Below, in pieces: positions 34,595 to 40,635 of a stretch of 40,635 nucleotides of DNA. Within the stretch, counting starts at the first letter, position 1, and the number at the start of each line of letters is the position of its first letter. Origin of the DNA: Chlorobiaceae bacterium (GTDB taxonomy: Bacteria; Bacteroidota; Chlorobiia; Chlorobiales; Chlorobiaceae); assembly GCA_016931495.1 (NCBI GenBank), contig JAFGER010000094.1, positions 1-40,635 on the forward strand, given 5' to 3'. The notes below the pieces were generated by a model. The model did not search any database. It saw only the letters and a list, made by a program, of their open reading frames with translations, and was not told where the DNA came from. The translations under genes and the position numbers were made by a program.

Positions 34595-35938
34595 ATGCTT
34601 GTCAAATCGCTGCTGAGAAATCTCAATTTGTGGCAGGATGCCGAGGCGTTCGATGCTGTGCACAAGGCGGTCGAGTCCGATATCGTCTTTACCGGGGCTC
34701 GGCTGTGGGTGCTGGTTTCGGCCATCATTCTCGCCTCTGTCGGGCTGAACATGAACTCCCCCGCGGTGATTATCGGCGCGATGCTGATCTCCCCGCTTCT
34801 GGGGCCGATCAACGGCATCGGCTACAGCCTGGCGACCTACGATTTTCCGCTGCTGCGCCGCTCGTTCAAAAACTTCAGCTTCGCGGTGGCTTCAAGCCTT
34901 GTGGCTTCGACGCTCTATTTCGCTATCAGCCCGGTCTCCAGCGCCCATTCCGAGCTTTTGGCCCGCACCAGCCCCACCATCTACGACGTGCTGATTGCCC
35001 TTTTCGGCGGACTTGCCGGAGCGATTGCCCTGACGACCAAACTCAAGGGCAACGTGGTGCCGGGCGTGGCGATCGCCACGGCGCTCATGCCTCCGCTCTG
35101 CACGGCGGGCTACGGGCTGGCCACCGGCCACTTCAAATTCTTTTTCGGCGCACTCTACCTGTTCGCCATTAACAGCGTCTTCATCGGGCTGGCCAACGTG
35201 GGCTTTGCGCGGGTGATGCGGATTCCGCTGCGAAGCACCCTTGACGAGGAGAAGAAAGCCGGCATCAACCGCCTCATTACGGCCGTCACGCTTGTCATGC
35301 TCATTCCGAGCGTCTATTTCGGTTACGTGCTTGTGCAGAAGGAGCGTTTCATCGAGGCTTCGAGCCGGTTCGTCCGGAGCGTCAGCCTGTTCCGCGGCGA
35401 CTACCTTTTGCGCTACGACGTCAATGCCGACAAGCGCTCGATTGTGCTGGTCTATGGCGGCCAGCCGCTGAGCGCGGACGACAAGGGTGCGCTGAAACAG
35501 CGGGCGGAGGAGTTTGGACTTGAAAACGTCAGCCTGACCTTCGAGCAGGGGCTGGTTATTGGCAACGGCAACGAGCTTCAGGAAAGGCTGACGCAGATGC
35601 AGGAGGCCGACCGGCTGAAACTGGAAATCGCCCGCCTGAACGCGGCGCTGCAACGGAACACCCGCCAGCAGGACAGCCTTCGCCAGGTGAGCTTTTCAGG
35701 CCTGAAGCTCCTCGGCGAGGTCAAGCCGCTGTTTCCGCAGATCACGGGCTGCCTGTATGCCGAACCCTGGCTCTTCAGCGACAGCACCGGCACGACGCCC
35801 ATGCGGCAGACCTACGTGCTCTTCACGGCGAGCAGCCCGCTCACCGTCCCCGACCGCGCCAAGCTGGAGCAGTGGCTCAAAGCCCGCCTCCAGAACGACA
35901 CGCTCCGCGTCGTATTCGAGGAGAACGAGGGGCGGTGA
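34595..35938 (+). CDS. DUF389 (TIGR00341) membrane protein
   Basis: A 447-residue protein with about six membrane helices in its first 240 residues (WVLVSAIILASVGLNMNSPAVIIGAMLISPLLGPINGIGYSL is the family core) and a soluble C-terminal half with a coiled coil (about 315-350). DUF389 proteins are of unknown function, sometimes called hydrophobic domain proteins and found near transport or stress genes. The ATG at 34595 follows an inverted repeat at 34445-34497. No partner gene follows closely. The role is unknown. Confidence 0.85.
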   Translation: MLVKSLLRNLNLWQDAEAFDAVHKAVESDIVFTGARLWVLVSAIILASVGLNMNSPAVIIGAMLISPLLGPINGIGYSLATYDFPLLRRSFKNFSFAVASSLVASTLYFAISPVSSAHSELLARTSPTIYDVLIALFGGLAGAIALTTKLKGNVVPGVAIATALMPPLCTAGYGLATGHFKFFFGALYLFAINSVFIGLANVGFARVMRIPLRSTLDEEKKAGINRLITAVTLVMLIPSVYFGYVLVQKERFIEASSRFVRSVSLFRGDYLLRYDVNADKRSIVLVYGGQPLSADDKGALKQRAEEFGLENVSLTFEQGLVIGNGNELQERLTQMQEADRLKLEIARLNAALQRNTRQQDSLRQVSFSGLKLLGEVKPLFPQITGCLYAEPWLFSDSTGTTPMRQTYVLFTASSPLTVPDRAKLEQWLKARLQNDTLRVVFEENEGR

Positions 35939-36015
35939 GGGCCGCTTGCTGATGCTTCCGGAAGGGGAAGATTTTGGCCTGAAATGCTGATGTGGGCTAT
36001 GCCGCGTTTTCTTAC

Positions 36016-36093
36016 TCCGGCAACAAAAAATCGCAATCTTCCCTAAAAGACGAGATTGGGCTAAAGCCCTGATCTATTTTCGGTTATCCATAA
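36016..36093 (+). repeat. 78-bp dispersed repeat, copy 1 (hairpin repeat)
   Basis: This stretch and 40558-40635 have the same length and match at about 70 of 78 positions by hand count. Each contains GGGCTAAAGCCC (5-bp arms around AA, at 36058-36069) preceded by a partly self-complementary CAATCT...GAGATTG segment and ends TTATCCATAA. Such short palindromic, dispersed units resemble REP-type elements. Confidence 0.85.
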
Positions 36094-36095
36094 AC

Positions 36096-36115
36096 CCCCG
36101 GACTGAAGTCCGGGG
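36096..36115. repeat. Perfect palindromic hairpin next to repeat copy 1
   Basis: CCCCGGACTGAAGTCCGGGG has 9-bp arms around GA. Its layout (arm ending CT, two purines, arm starting AG) resembles the GGGCTAAAGCCC unit three dozen bases upstream, so the two may be one composite element. Confidence 0.75.
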
Positions 36116-36350
36116 CAATTGTTAAGAGTTTTAATCGCCGGAGCAATAAACGCAGGGCAGCCCCCTGTGGATCAGCCGGCTGCAACCATCCGGGCATAGG
36201 TGATGGCCTTGTGGACGAGATTGTTCCGGGCGGCGGCCTCTTGCTCCGTCTTCGCTCTGACCAAAGTTCGGAACTCATCCGCCGTCGGTTCCCCGATCGG
36301 TTATCCGCTCTTGCCGCACCGGCTGTTTTCAGATAGCCGCCAGCTTCGGG

Positions 36351-37229
36351 CTATGGCTTTTCGGCATAGGAAAGGATATAGTCCAAGCCGGCGTAAACGC
36401 TGTCTGCGGAGCGGTTGAGTGTCAGTTCCGCCATAATCTTTGCAAGCGGATGCATCTTGCCGACAAATTTCCGGTTTTTTGACAGATACTCATGGAGCGG
36501 TGCATAGACGTCGTCGCGTATCGAGGTGATGTCGATATGAACAAATCCGGCTTTCGAGAGCTTGTGACGGTAGGATGGGATTAAGTAATAGTTTTCCTGC
36601 GGAATATTGAATTTTCCTGCCACAAGGTTCCAGGAAAGCCATTGCTCCATTCGCCTGAAGAGGTTGTCGGAGTTTTCTGTCGGCACAATGTCCGCCGTCA
36701 CCAGCCTTCCGCCTGGGCGCAAAACGCGGAGCGCTTCCCTGAAAAAATCCTCTCGGGTTCTGTAGTGGAAGGCGCTTTCCACGGAAACCACCAGATCGAC
36801 GGATTCATTCTCAATGAGCATCTCTGTTGCCGAGCCTTCCCTCAAATCGACTGATTTTTCAAGCCCCGCATCGGCAACGTTCTTCCGGGCGCGTTCAACC
36901 TGTGATTTCGTAATGTTCAGCCCGATGATTTTTCCGGGGTTCATGTTCCTCGCCCAGAGGATGTCCTGATCGCCGAAACCGTATCCGCAATCCAGGACGG
37001 TATCGCCCGGGCCCATGCCGCCTCTTTTGGCCACCAGAAGCGGAAGCGCTTCACTGGCTTCATCAATGGTGTTCGCCTCTCGCCAGTAGCCAAGATTCAG
37101 ATAGAGCGCATGTTCGGTAAGAGAGGATGTGCCGATCAAGTCATAGACTTCTGTTGTCTTCAACCCGTGGAATGGATTGAAAAGCCAATTGAGATATCCG
37201 AAAAAAGAATCTGTCGCGTTGTCTGGCAT
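36351..37229 (-). CDS. SAM-dependent class I methyltransferase
   Basis: A 292-residue methyltransferase with motif I VLDCGYGFGDQD (residues about 79-90), acidic motif post-I (GLNITKSQVERAR), motif II VDLVVSVESAFHY and motif III LRVLRPGGRLVTADIV. It resembles the UbiE/MenG-like and sarcosine/dimethylglycine methyltransferase branch acting on small molecules or lipids. No membrane segments. The gene stands alone at the border of the repeat-rich region, next to a decayed stretch. Substrate unknown. Confidence 0.87.
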   Translation of the reverse strand: MPDNATDSFFGYLNWLFNPFHGLKTTEVYDLIGTSSLTEHALYLNLGYWREANTIDEASEALPLLVAKRGGMGPGDTVLDCGYGFGDQDILWARNMNPGKIIGLNITKSQVERARKNVADAGLEKSVDLREGSATEMLIENESVDLVVSVESAFHYRTREDFFREALRVLRPGGRLVTADIVPTENSDNLFRRMEQWLSWNLVAGKFNIPQENYYLIPSYRHKLSKAGFVHIDITSIRDDVYAPLHEYLSKNRKFVGKMHPLAKIMAELTLNRSADSVYAGLDYILSYAEKP

Positions 37230-37546
37230 GGTGATGACTGGTTTTTCGCTGAACTCGCCCGAAACCTGTTCACCCTCCGTCGATGAGCTTCCCGGCCTCT
37301 GACTGCGCCCGGATGGTCGGGGGCGGCCGGTTGTTTTCGATCAGAGCGAAGGGCGGTTTCCACGAATAATAGTCAATTTCACAAGAAACCGTACCTCAAT
37401 CAATTCTGCTGGAGCTGCAAGACGAAAAGGGGCGAGCGGAAGGCAACGGTCAAGCTTTTCTTGTGAGTCGGCTCAATGAAACAGCCCCACGAGCGTGGAA
37501 AAGTGAACGAAATAGACGCTAAAAAAGAAGAGAAACAGCTCTGCGT
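37230..37546. other. Gene-free stretch before the HsdS remnant
   Basis: 317 bases without a supported gene. Short open frames of about 40 codons exist on the plus strand, none recognisable; they may be decayed pieces of the same restriction locus as the HsdS tail downstream. Confidence 0.4.
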
Positions 37547-37822
37547 GTGCGGGAAAGAGTGCGTCAAGATTGCGCTTTTTCCGATCCGGTCGTGAAACAT
37601 TCTCACTTGAATTCATCGATCCTGGAAGAAATGCCAATCATAGCTCCTCCACTTGACCTGCAAAACCAATTCGCCAATATTGTCGAAAAGGTCGAAAGCA
37701 TCAAATCCCGCTACCAGCAAAGCCTGACAGATCTTGAAACGCTCTACAGCGCGTTGAGCCAGAAAGCCTTCAAAGGCGAACTCGATTTGTCGAGCGTGCT
37801 GGTGCCGCAAGATGACGCCTGA
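37547..37822 (+). pseudogene. hsdS: Type I restriction specificity subunit HsdS, C-terminal remnant
   Basis: A reading frame of 91 codons whose last two thirds (from SSILEEMPIIAPPLDLQNQF onwards, 37604-37822) match the conserved C-terminal helical region of HsdS: FANIVEKVESIKSRYQQSL followed by LYSALSQKAFKGELDL. A normal HsdS has about 400 residues with two DNA-recognition domains; these, and hsdR and hsdM, are absent here. The stretch before the recognised part has no match. A dead remnant of a type I restriction-modification locus. Confidence 0.85.
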
Positions 37823-37852
37823 ATAATCAGGAGCCAAACGCCGAAAGCTGAT

Positions 37853-38011
37853 CTATGGAGCCATGTCATGAAACCCGTCCCCACGTTCCATAATCCGCTT
37901 TAATTCGCCAGCTTTCAATCACCGCTGTACAGCCTGTATCTCGGCATCATTGAGTTTGGCGTAGATGATCAGAGAATCATCGGCTGTCGTGTTTTTTAGC
38001 GAAGTCTTCAT
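37853..38011 (-). pseudogene. Possible broken small gene with an in-frame stop
   Basis: A minus-strand frame starting ATG at 38011 reads MKTSLKNTTADDSLIIYAKL, meets TGA after NDAEIQAVQR, and continues LKAGELKRIMERGDGFHDMAP to a TAG. Composition looks protein-like on both sides of the stop, but the frame is only 53 codons and no family was recognised. It may be a chance frame. Confidence 0.3.
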
Positions 38012-38075
38012 GGATTCGATACGGATGTCGCATTATTTGTCTTATCGCAGCGCAATTGTCGCAAAAGACAGCTTA

Positions 38076-38346
38076 ATCGAATTCCTGAAGAATGGCAAGG
38101 CGCTGGACAACATCTTCGTCGAAAGACTTTGGCGGAACGCCTCAATCAGTCGCCAGGATATAAAAGCCGGGACGAGGTATATGAAAGCGCAACTGGTTGC
38201 GGTGTATGCATCGTCAACAAGTTCTCTCAAAAGCCCCCCTGATGGGTCGTCAGAAGTTACACCGCAGCATCAATCAGCTCCATGAGCAACGGCAGGTTAC
38301 CAGCTTAAACTCGACCCGGTTTTGTCTGATGGCTGGGGTCCACTTC
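38076..38346 (+). mobile_element. IS3-family transposase remnant and right IS end
   Basis: The frame contains GKALDNIFVERLWR (38094-38135), the integrase-core signature of IS3-family OrfB proteins, then jumps at 38138 into a second frame that reads RLNQSPGYKSRDEVYESATG to a stop at 38242, the usual C-terminus of the same protein. About 60 codons in between, and the whole upstream part, are missing. The following bases end in GGGGTCCACTTCA, as in many IS3-type right ends. Clearly inactive. Confidence 0.82.
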
Positions 38347-38348
38347 AC

Positions 38349-39935
38349 TCATTGAGCAAGCAATTGCTGGATAATGCGATTCAAATCTTTTAACGAGAAG
38401 GGTTTTTGTATAAAATGGCATTTCGGAGGCAATTGGACAATCTGCTTGATAATGTTATTACTGTAGCCAGAAATGAACAGGGTTTGAATTGATGGAAAAC
38501 GCGATTGTAATGCTTCGGCAAGCTGTTTTCCATTCATTTCAGGCATAACTACATCTGTAATGAGCAGATCAATATCTCCGGAATGCTGCATTGCCATTTC
38601 AAGAGCTTGAAGAGGACTGCCAGTAAGTAGAACCGTGTATTCTTTTCTGCGAATCAATTGTTGAATAAGAATGCGGATATTTTCGTCATCCTCAACCAGC
38701 AAAATGGTTTTTTGAGCAATACCGTTTGAGCCAGAATCTACCACTTGATTTCGGGAGCCGTCAAACTCGTTATCATGGATTGGTAAGAGGATTATTACTG
38801 ATGTTCCTTTACCGACGTTGCTTGTCAATTTAATCGCGCCATTATGCTGTTTCACGATACCATGTATCGCAGAAAGACCTAACCCGGAGGCCATTCCAAA
38901 ATCTTTGGTAGTGAAAAATGGCTCAAATATTTTTGGGAGAACCGAGGGTTCAATTCCAGTTCCGGTGTCAGTTACAAGAATCTGTGCGTAATTGCCTTCA
39001 AGTACTTCAAATTGATTTGCAAGCTTCTTGTCGAGTTGAACTGTGCAGATAGTCAAAGATAATTCTCCCCCTTCAGGCATTGCATCCTGTGAGTTGAACG
39101 CAAGGTTGATTATGATTTGCCTGAGCTTGTCAAGGTCCATTCTTACCCGAGGACATGAACCGTCATGCCTCAGATTGATGAGAATATTTTCCTTTATGGC
39201 ACTGCGAAGTAATTGTTCGAACCCTACAATAGCCTGACTGAGTTCAACTTCTTTGAGGATCAGGGGGTGTGCGCCGGTGTAATCGAGTAATTGGTCAATC
39301 AGGCCGGTAGCTTTTAACGTGGATTGATAAATCTGTTGGCAGTATCCAACTGCCTCATCGTTATCCTGAAAGATTTCGCCCAAAAGCTCTGACCAACCGG
39401 AAACCGGAGTTAAGGCATTGTTCAACGTATGGGCTACACCGCCGACAATACGGTTGATAGACTCATGTTTCTGGTTTTCATACAGCTTTTTTTCAAGTTC
39501 TTGTCGAAGTTGCTGATCTTCAAGCCTTTTGCTGATGTCACGAGCAATGCCGACAATACCAGTCACCTGGTTATCCTTGTTTGTGACAAACGTCGTCATG
39601 ACTTCGGTCATCACTGTAGAACCGTCCTTTCTGATCTGCTCGAATTCATCAACTCCAAACCTTGCCGTCATGTCGCCAGACTCAAGTGCATTGATACGTT
39701 GACCAACCAACATCTTGGCTTTTTCGGCAGATTGTGGTGTCAGTGCATCATAGAGGCGTTGTTGAATGACTTCATCCTGCGTGTATCCTCTCAGGAGGAG
39801 CACTGATGGTGAAGCATAGGTGTAGTGGTCCGAGAGGAAATCGTAAGCCCAGAGTACGTCACCAGAGTTTTCCACAATGAGCTCATATAATGAAACCCTT
39901 TCGGAGCAATTTTGTCGCCTAGATTGCTGTGTCAT
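38349..39935 (-). CDS. Hybrid histidine kinase (PAS-HisKA-HATPase-REC)
   Basis: A 528-residue soluble kinase: PAS domain (about 15-135), coiled coil, dimerisation helix with GGVAHTLNNALTPVSGW (phospho-His kept, but Thr where most relatives have Asp or Glu after it), ATPase (N box [38 protein letters not shown]), and a C-terminal REC domain (about 410-525, DLLITDVVMPEMNG). The gene is visibly AT-richer than the EPS operon and lies between two decayed elements, so it was probably acquired. No partner regulator gene is adjacent. It lacks a membrane segment. Confidence 0.93.
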   Translation of the reverse strand: MTQQSRRQNCSERVSLYELIVENSGDVLWAYDFLSDHYTYASPSVLLLRGYTQDEVIQQRLYDALTPQSAEKAKMLVGQRINALESGDMTARFGVDEFEQIRKDGSTVMTEVMTTFVTNKDNQVTGIVGIARDISKRLEDQQLRQELEKKLYENQKHESINRIVGGVAHTLNNALTPVSGWSELLGEIFQDNDEAVGYCQQIYQSTLKATGLIDQLLDYTGAHPLILKEVELSQAIVGFEQLLRSAIKENILINLRHDGSCPRVRMDLDKLRQIIINLAFNSQDAMPEGGELSLTICTVQLDKKLANQFEVLEGNYAQILVTDTGTGIEPSVLPKIFEPFFTTKDFGMASGLGLSAIHGIVKQHNGAIKLTSNVGKGTSVIILLPIHDNEFDGSRNQVVDSGSNGIAQKTILLVEDDENIRILIQQLIRRKEYTVLLTGSPLQALEMAMQHSGDIDLLITDVVMPEMNGKQLAEALQSRFPSIQTLFISGYSNNIIKQIVQLPPKCHFIQKPFSLKDLNRIIQQLLAQ

Positions 39936-40140
39936 GAAACGGGCATTTGATTATTTATTGGGGAATACATTTTCACGTCATGCGGAAGTCAGTGGTAGCA
40001 TTGGGGTTGCTTTTAGCCCTTTTGAGTAATAAATATTAATAAATACGAAAATTCTTGAATAAAAGAGTTTATAATTTTGTGAAATATATTTTGATATAGT
40101 TGAGATATATATATCCTGTGGGGGCTCATCGGAGCAGGCT

Positions 40141-40487
40141 ACTGTGTTTCAGCTTGAATTGCTTGCCAAGTCTGGTCAGGTGTTTTCCTGTGCAAGAAAC
40201 GATCATCTCGAATTTACCATACGAATTTACTATACGAATTTTCCATACTCTATGTACTCTTTGGTAATTCTTGTGTTTATGAACCTGACTTTATCGTCAG
40301 GCTGAAAAACTCTCTGAATCTGGTACTTGAGATCAAAGGACGTGAGCCAGACCACACAGAAGCAAAACACTATACATGTCGTCGCTGGATAGAAGCGGTT
40401 AATAATTGGGGTAAACTCGGCAGGTGGGATTTTCTGGAATATCGTGAGCCGCAGCGGTTGGTGCAGTTTATCATGATATGGCTGTAA
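40141..40487 (+). pseudogene. C-terminal remnant of a Res-type restriction helicase, frameshifted
   Basis: In one frame the segment reads VFSCARNDHLEFTI, then a shift of frame leads into YEPDFIVRLKNSLNLVLEIKG, then RRWIEAVNNWGKLGRWDF and a stop at 40485-40487. Both parts match the C-terminal nuclease-like end (PDF...EIKG) of DEAD-box/type III restriction subunits. A 13-bp triplication at 40211-40249 lies exactly at the break. The helicase domains are absent upstream in the window (the previous gene is on the other strand). A dead fragment. Confidence 0.8.
40211..40249 (+). repeat. 13-bp tandem triplication within the Res remnant
   Basis: Three units AATTTACCATACG, AATTTACTATACG and AATTTTCCATACT follow head to tail. 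Two extra units add 26 bases, which is not a multiple of 3, and this coincides with the frame change in the Res remnant. Confidence 0.85.
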
Positions 40488-40557
40488 TAATAAAGTGTTA
40501 TTTGTTGCTTTGATTGAGTTATAGATTTTCAAGAAATCTGAAGTTGTGGTTTATTAA

Positions 40558-40635
40558 TCCGGCAACAAAAAATCGCAATCTTCTCTAAAAGAAGAGATTG
40601 GGCTAAAGCCCTTATTTCTTTTTTCTTATCCATAA
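40558..40635 (+). repeat. 78-bp dispersed repeat, copy 2 (reaches window end)
   Basis: Second copy of the repeat at 36016-36093, in the same orientation, with eight mismatches by hand count. GGGCTAAAGCCC lies at 40600-40611. It may continue past the window, as copy 1 is followed by a further palindrome. Confidence 0.85.

Larger units (their letters stand above)
35939..36350. other. Non-coding stretch with repeats and a gene remnant
   Basis: 412 bases without an intact gene. It holds a 78-bp repeat (36016-36093), a palindrome (36096-36115) and, on the minus strand at about 36172-36300, a 39-codon open frame with no start codon, reading PTADEFRTLVRAKTEQ...ITYARMVAAG before its stop, which looks like the tail of a decayed gene of unknown type. 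Confidence 0.5.
37823..38348. other. Decayed region between HsdS remnant and kinase gene
   Basis: 526 bases holding two decayed elements: a possible broken small gene on the minus strand (37853-38011) and the IS3-type transposase remnant (38076-38346). Nothing intact was found. Confidence 0.5.

Noticed and set aside
40211-40249. CRISPR-like repeats
   Set aside because: Three contiguous 13-base units without spacers are a tandem slippage repeat, not an array.
40230-40532. A 100-codon minus-strand frame at the right end
   Set aside because: The plus strand of the same bases encodes a clear Res-type restriction tail (PDFIVRL, VLEIKG).

Overview
The window looks like chromosomal DNA from a green sulfur bacterium, most like Chlorobaculum/Chlorobium. 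This rests on gene content and on familiarity with the protein sequences; no database search was possible. The core is GC-rich and densely coded, with many ATGA stop/start overlaps and few strong Shine-Dalgarno sites. The right end is AT-richer and full of broken genes.

Left part (1-6.2 kb). A peroxide-defence group lies on the minus strand: a 1-Cys/archaeal-type peroxiredoxin with its own terminator, a PerR-like Fur-family regulator with its own terminator, and the start of katG behind a Fur/PerR-box-like site. On the plus strand follow an atypical SDR protein, then a MarR regulator overlapping ablA (lysine 2,3-aminomutase), which is coupled to ablB (beta-lysine acetyltransferase). Together ablAB make the compatible solute N-epsilon-acetyl-beta-lysine.

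Centre (6.3-31.6 kb). About 25 kb of minus-strand genes with overlaps or very short gaps look like one exopolysaccharide (EPS) operon. In transcription order it holds: a soluble REC-PAS-PAS histidine kinase; a REC-PAS-PP2C (SpoIIE-type) phosphatase; a WecG/TagA glycosyltransferase fused to a decayed phosphoglycosyl-transferase (PGT) module; an intact initiating PGT; a STAS protein; a fusion of degenerate nucleotidyltransferase, beta-helix and decayed PGT module; a second STAS protein; an RsbW-like anti-sigma-type kinase; a GT2; a hexapeptide acetyltransferase; Wza; GT4; GT8; a Wzx-like flippase; a Wzc-like co-polymerase with a dead kinase domain; a 42-codon ORF; a second hexapeptide acetyltransferase; a Wzy-like polymerase; a VanZ-like protein; a radical SAM protein; GT2, GT4 and GT2 enzymes; and an acyltransferase-3. 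The most interesting signal is a complete partner-switching cassette built into a Wzx/Wzy-type EPS operon, interleaved with pseudoenzyme versions of the enzymes that start and control synthesis.

Right of the centre (32.4-36 kb), on the plus strand: an NhaD-type Na+/H+ antiporter with a small unknown gene behind it, then a DUF389 membrane protein. With ablAB these suggest a salt/ion-stress theme.

Right end (36-40.6 kb). This looks like an accessory scrapyard bounded by two copies of a 78-bp hairpin repeat (about 90% identical). Inside are a SAM methyltransferase, a type I restriction HsdS tail, a deleted IS3-family transposase, a broken small ORF, an AT-rich hybrid histidine kinase, and the frameshifted tail of a Res-type restriction helicase in which a 13-bp triplication sits at the frameshift. 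No tRNA, rRNA or CRISPR array was seen.
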